Shown: one piece after another, positions 59,815 through 64,000 of the stretch
Layout of the letters: every line of letters begins with the position of its first letter
How positions within the stretch are numbered: position 1 is the stretch's first letter
Assembly: GCA_007844125.1 (NCBI GenBank)
Contig: CM017563.1
Coordinates: 1 to 64,000 of the forward strand
Direction of reading: 5' to 3'
Length of the DNA stretch: 64,000 bases
From: Sinonovacula constricta
Lineage: Eukaryota; Mollusca; Bivalvia; Cardiida; Solecurtidae
Notes under the pieces: generated by a model
Seen by the model: the letters and a program-made list of their open reading frames with translations, nothing else
What the model was told of the DNA's origin: nothing
Databases searched by the model: none
Translations under genes and position numbers: made by a program

Positions 59815-61104
59815 TTAGAAATCTTTGGTGAAGACTGGACCATTAGTGTGGCCACTGGGCTGAAAATATTTTCTAGAACTATACTTAGTGACCAACTAAA
59901 TCCACGTGACCCACTTCAAACATAAATTGATACTGGCAAACTTTCTGGCTAAGTTTGTCAGATATTGGATCCTAAATGTGGTCTCTAGTGTTTTCACAAG
60001 CGTTTTCTAAGATATGACTAAGTGACCTACTTGACCCCATGTGAACCAGTTAATAACTCCTCTAAGATTTCATGCAGACAAACATTCCTATCAAGTTTGA
60101 TGAAGATTGGACCATACATGTGAACTCTCGTTTGTTCATAAGCTTTTTTTTTAATTTGACCTAGTCACCAACTTTTTGATTAGGTAAATAAGAAAAGGTC
60201 CTATCAAAATTTCCAAAGATATTTAAATTTTATCTACCTATAGACAAAGGCAAACAAGGTAAATGTAAATGTGACAAAAACACAGAGACGAAACATAACA
60301 TACAAAAAGAAATACCATCAGTTACAGGCCTTGGAACGGTCAGTCGGCTAAAGGGCCGACTGGGGTTCTTAAACCTGGTTTGTGGAGCGCTCAAACCTCG
60401 TACTTCCTGAAGGGTTTTCTATCAAAGAAACAGTGTAAATAAAAATATCCCGTCAAAGTGAAACAACTAACAGTAAGCATCTGCATCGAGAGTTAAAACA
60501 GATATAATGAACTTATGTACATACATAATAACTTTTGACACCACGTGACACAATACCAAACTCATCCAAGATTTTATGCAGACACAAATTCAAGTAACTA
60601 TTAGGCTATAAATGTGGCCTCTAGTGTGTTCACAAGCCTTTTTAAAAAGATTTGACCCCACGTGACACAGGTATTACCTCATGTAAGACTTTATGCCAGC
60701 AAATATTCTGCTCAAGTTTGGTAAAGATTGGACCATAAATTGGACCTCTAGTTTGTTCACAAGCTTTTTATCTAAGATTTGACCTAGTGACCTGGTTGTT
60801 GACCCCACGTGATCAAGTTATGAATTCATCTTTTCATGCAGACAAACATTCTGACCAAGTTATCTAATGTGTTCATAATTTTTTCCTAAAATTTGACAGT
60901 TTTTTCCCTACATTTTGACCCCAGGTGACCCAATAATGAACTCATCCAAGATTTCATGCAGACAAACATTCTGACTAAGTTTAGTGAAGATTGGGATATA
61001 ATTGTGGTATGTAATGTGTTTATAAATATTTCCTCAAATTTGACAATTTTCCCCTAGATTTTGACCCCAGGTGACCCAATAATGAACTCATCTAAAATTT
61101 CATG
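59815..61104 (+). repeat. Diverged tandem array of a 125-bp bivalve-type repeat
   Basis: Successive units carry TTTGACC-CACGTGACCC, AACTCATCCAAGATTTCATG, CAGACAAACATTCTGAC-AAGTTTGGTGAAGATTGGACC and TGGCCTCTAGTGTGTTCACAAGC. About eight units, disrupted by the element at 60265-60530. Units on the right are closest to each other. Confidence 0.7.
60265..60530 (+). repeat. Hairpin-bearing element (type B), copy 2
   Basis: CACAGAGACGAAACATAACA, GGAACGGTCAGTCGG-CTAAAGGG-CCGACTGGGG hairpin, and AACAGTGTAAATAAAAATAT, colinear with 42330-42660. It sits inside the 125-bp tandem array. Confidence 0.68.
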
Positions 61105-61452
61105 CCAAGCATAAAGTTAGCAGAAGAAAACGCTATTTATTCGTGCCCTATATCTATGTGAAAAGTAAAGCCAACCACTATAAATAGCCCCTAAGCCATA
61201 CTAAATGTTCAACAAGGTTATCAGCACTAACGTCAATTTAGCCGCAGCCCCATGTTTATTTATATTTTTGGAAATAATTTAAAGTGATATCTCAGAATGT
61301 AACAGTTAAAGATTTCGTTATAAACAGACTTTACTTAAACTTAACTTTATAAAGTATAAATCTATGCATAAATTATGCACAATTCTTCCCAGAGCAGGGG
61401 TAACATGTTGTTATATGTATGAAAGATAGGCAAACTGTTAGATACCACCCCA
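61105..61452 (+). mobile_element. MITE fragment, right part
   Basis: CTATTTATTCGTGCCCTATA, GTGAAAAGTAAAGCC and the right end CTGTTAGATACCACC. The left terminus is replaced by the tandem array. Confidence 0.55.
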
Positions 61453-61514
61453 AATTGTAAATCGTTTGTATGATAATATGCAATGCATTTAAAGCACAAA
61501 TACCAATTTAAGCA

Positions 61515-61612
61515 AGTCTCCCCACCTAGGGTGCCAGTGGTCGGGGTAGAGACCCACAATGGTAACTTCCCTGCCACTCACTACGTGGATTCGAATTCCG
61601 GTCTGGGCATAC
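61515..61612 (+). mobile_element. tRNA-like SINE head
   Basis: GTGCCAGTGGTCGGGGTAGA and box B GGATTCGAATTCCGGTC. Could be a decayed tRNA gene, but no clean acceptor stem is visible. Confidence 0.4.
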
Positions 61613-62564
61613 ACATATGATTTGGATGTCGCTACACAGACCATAAATGTGTCGTCTTAATGTACAACCAAATTTATATTTGAGATGATGTCATACCATA
61701 CAGCTTGTCACTAACAAATAATGTATTCAAAGCATTTAATTACAGTGACATGTTTACAAATGACAATTAATCGTTTATGTTAAGGCAAAAGTATAAACAT
61801 GCTTAAATAATTTGTTGTCGCTAGCAATATCCAGACAATGCAGAGTCCGATACCTTTTTCATGAAAACACCGGCGCAATGACTAGCCTATGGGCTAAATT
61901 TATTGATCGACTCCAGTATCATATAGTTCTAAGATGCTCAATATAAAACATAATTTTTATCAATATTTTTTAGTATACGTATCCATATGTACTTAATATC
62001 GAACAGTCCCAAGTACTGTAGCATACGGGTATACTGGTCCAATCTGAAGTCATGTGCCTGTCAGATTACAGTTACCTTTGCCGAAAAGAAAAAACAAATC
62101 AGAAAGTAAGACTTTTTAAAAGATATTATAATATTTTGATAAAGTGTTTAACATTTTACACAATTATAATTTTACTTTAACGATAAAGTCTGAGGAATGT
62201 TTACATTAAATTGTTTTGATTTTATTACATGAAAATTTCGTTAAACTTTTTTGACACTGGTATCGAAGTACAAAAGCATGACCTCCACTATGGTCACATG
62301 CTTTTCAAAATGGCAGTGGTTACTGTAGCCCATTGAAAAGGAGCTGGCGTGACCAGTCTGTACTGGGCCATCCTAGAATTGGGCCTCCCTGAAACAGATT
62401 CAAGGCTCAGCCATGCAAAGCGTTTACTAATAAGAAAATTTGACAAAATCAATCTTGATCTGGGAGTAAATATAAACCATTTAGAAGAGTATTAAGGAAT
62501 AAGGAATTATAACTACGGTAAATATTATAAAAAGCAACGGTTTTCACAGCAGGCATATATACTT
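61613..62564. other. Gene-free stretch
   Basis: No supported feature apart from a GC-richer block at 62280-62420 that lacks splice-bounded frames. Confidence 0.4.
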
Positions 62565-62795
62565 TGTATAAGCCCGTGTTGTATGATAGAGTCGACGACT
62601 TGTAACTCTTCTGACTGCCTAGCATTTCATCGCGGTAGTTTAAGTCCTGTTCGGGGCGAATACTTAATGTGGGAAGGTCTTTCAGCTGACCTGAGGTGCG
62701 CCGGTGGTTCTACCCAGACATTTGTTTGGGGTCTTCCTACAGCCAATTAGCCGGACGTCGCTATAATGTTCATAATTGCGATGAATGTAAAAACA
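62565..62795 (+). mobile_element. tRNA-derived SINE (family B)
   Basis: GACGACTTGTAACTCTTCTG, degraded box B (GTTTAAGTCCTGTTCGGGG), AATACTTAATGTGGGAAGG, CGGTGGTTCTACCCAGACAT, and GGACGTCGCTATAATGTTCA. Confidence 0.72.
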
Positions 62796-62945
62796 ACACT
62801 GCACATTGCTTCTCATAGTCGTCCTGCAGCTGCAGATCACTAGATTATAAATCTATCATCAACTTATCAGCAATATATGTTCCCTTCCTCTTTTTGGCAA
62901 CTTGATACATAAGTCTATAAAGCCTGGCTTATTACTGAAAACAGA

Positions 62946-63326
62946 TTACGGACAAAATACTTCCAGATCAAAATTCCTTCTGTTAATTATAGCAAAGACG
63001 TAAATTTTCCAATGTCTATAATTCCCTACTGTAAATTTTCCACATTTTGCAATATTGATTATTTGGTTCGCCCAATTAAGCCTCGCATGTAAAATGATAT
63101 TATTGATCGATTTTTTGTTATAAAATTCCAACTTCCAGATATAATAATAGATGGATTTTAATAATTTACCAGATTGGTTTTGTCTGCTTTTGTTAAAGTT
63201 TAAATTTTGTCCGCCCGTTCTAATATAAACGGAAAGGATTTTGTCATACAAAATACTAACAGCTAATGCCACAGTTTGTGTTTTCATTTTGCTTGTATAT
63301 GACTTTAAATTGCATTGTTGATCCAT
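62946..63326 (-). other. Unrecognised 126-residue frame, possible transposase scrap
   Basis: On - the frame holds TSKMKTQTVALAVSILYDKI, faintly like the SKMKV-x-LA-x-QVLS stretch of THAP/P-element transposases, followed by a lysine/asparagine-rich part. The resemblance is weak and the region is AT-rich; it may be a chance frame. Confidence 0.18.
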
Positions 63327-63501
63327 ATCAGATTCAATCTCAAAGCTGTGGCCTCGATATATTTTCGTAATTCACACAAATCTTGTTATTATAAAATCAA
63401 CCAAATTCCTATCTTAGTAATCTGAATATCTACTGTGTACGTTGACAGGGATGCAAGGTGGAAAACAATCGTGATACATCGGATAATGCATACAGTATTA
63501 C

Positions 63502-63699
63502 CGCCGAGGAGTGCCGGTAAATCTTGTTAACGGGGGAGTTGAGGGCGATGATGTTGTACTCGAGCCAGATGGCCTTAGGGTTCCGAGCAGGGGGGTCCGA
63601 GTGGCCATAACTACTGCTCAAGTATATGACAGTCTGAAGGGCTGAGATACCCATGATTTTCTGTACACGGTCTACAACATTTGTGTGATCAGGCCATTT
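63502..63699 (-). CDS. Orphan internal exon of an unrecognised protein, minus strand
   Basis: On -, acceptor TTGTTTTAG precedes 63699 and donor GTAATA follows 63502, giving exactly 66 codons with phase 0 at both ends. The peptide runs KWPDHTNVVDRVQKIMGIS, LQTVIYLSSSYGHSDPPARN and PKAIWLEYNIIALNSP, then ends VNKIYRHSSA. Third positions favour C and G (CTC, ATC, CCC, GCC), in contrast to the AT-rich flanks. These traits suggest real coding sequence. No family recognised, and its neighbours would lie beyond the right edge or in intronic DNA to the left. The frame stays open a little beyond the donor, so the left border is less sure. Confidence 0.5.
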
Positions 63700-63769
63700 C
63701 TAAAACAATATAGTTGAAACAAATGTATGTACGGGTCATTTGAGGGGCAAAGACTTCTTCGGCCTCCGG

Positions 63770-64000
63770 TAAATCCGGGCCTGGGTTCGATGTTAATTGT
63801 CACTACCACATGCGGCCTGATAAGCCCATCAACACGTAAGGTTCGATGTTTTATAACACCAACACATGCGGTCTGATAAGCCCATCAACACGTGGGGTTT
63901 TGAAGTCCAGAAACATCAGCATATTTGCTCTGGTAAGCCGCACAACACATTAGGTTCGAATGTCCATAAACAACAACATAGGCAGTATGTCACGCCTGTG
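63770..64000. repeat. 57-bp tandem array, cut by the window end
   Basis: At least three units of 56-57 bp sharing CACATGCGG-CTGATAAGCCC, ATCAACACGT and GGTTCGATGT-like segments; the third unit is more diverged. Continues past 64000. Confidence 0.8.

Overview
The window looks like AT-rich, repeat-dense nuclear DNA of an animal, most likely a bivalve mollusc. The evidence is spliced exons with GT/AG borders, intronless family-11 fucosyltransferase copies, several tRNA-derived SINE families, non-LTR retrotransposon scraps, TA-flanked MITEs, long microsatellites, and dispersed repeat types I associate with clams. There are no operons, ribosome binding sites or prokaryotic signals. Recognisable protein-coding DNA is only a few percent of the window.

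Layout. 0.4-3.1 kb: last four exons of a STRA6-like retinol/RBP-receptor gene on +, entering from the left edge. 3.1-10.9 kb: non-coding, with SINEs and a 27-bp minisatellite. 10.9-16.8 kb: two diverged, directly repeated copies of a unit of about 2.9 kb. 16.8-22.6 kb: microsatellites, a hairpin-bearing dispersed repeat, a MITE and a 22-bp array. 23.1-24.1 kb: an intronless alpha-1,2-fucosyltransferase (GT11) with one frame break. 25-33 kb: a 29-bp array, SINEs, a MITE, and a possible Crypton-type fragment. 33.2-34.2 kb: a second GT11 copy, clearly a pseudogene. 34.2-36.5 kb: a (CTT)n tract, SINE, MITE and a 39-bp minisatellite whose unit resembles a SINE tail. 37-46 kb: a repeated module with a presence/absence segment, an inverted repeat pair, and three MITEs head to tail. 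46-59 kb: a SINE with a perfect 14-bp target-site duplication and remnants of non-LTR retrotransposons on -. 59-64 kb: one convincing orphan exon on +, one on -, bivalve-type tandem repeats, and a 57-bp array cut by the window end.

The genes do not form a pathway. The GT11 pair is a local tandem family; the STRA6-like gene is unrelated. The most useful observation is that all six reading-frame breaks within recognised genes (three in STRA6-like, one in GT11 copy 1, two in GT11 copy 2) are +1, and five lie at or beside mononucleotide runs. This suggests consensus-sequence insertion errors for the otherwise intact STRA6-like gene and GT11 copy 1, whereas GT11 copy 2 also carries two in-frame stops. 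I found no convincing undescribed multi-gene system; the most novel structures are repeat architectures.
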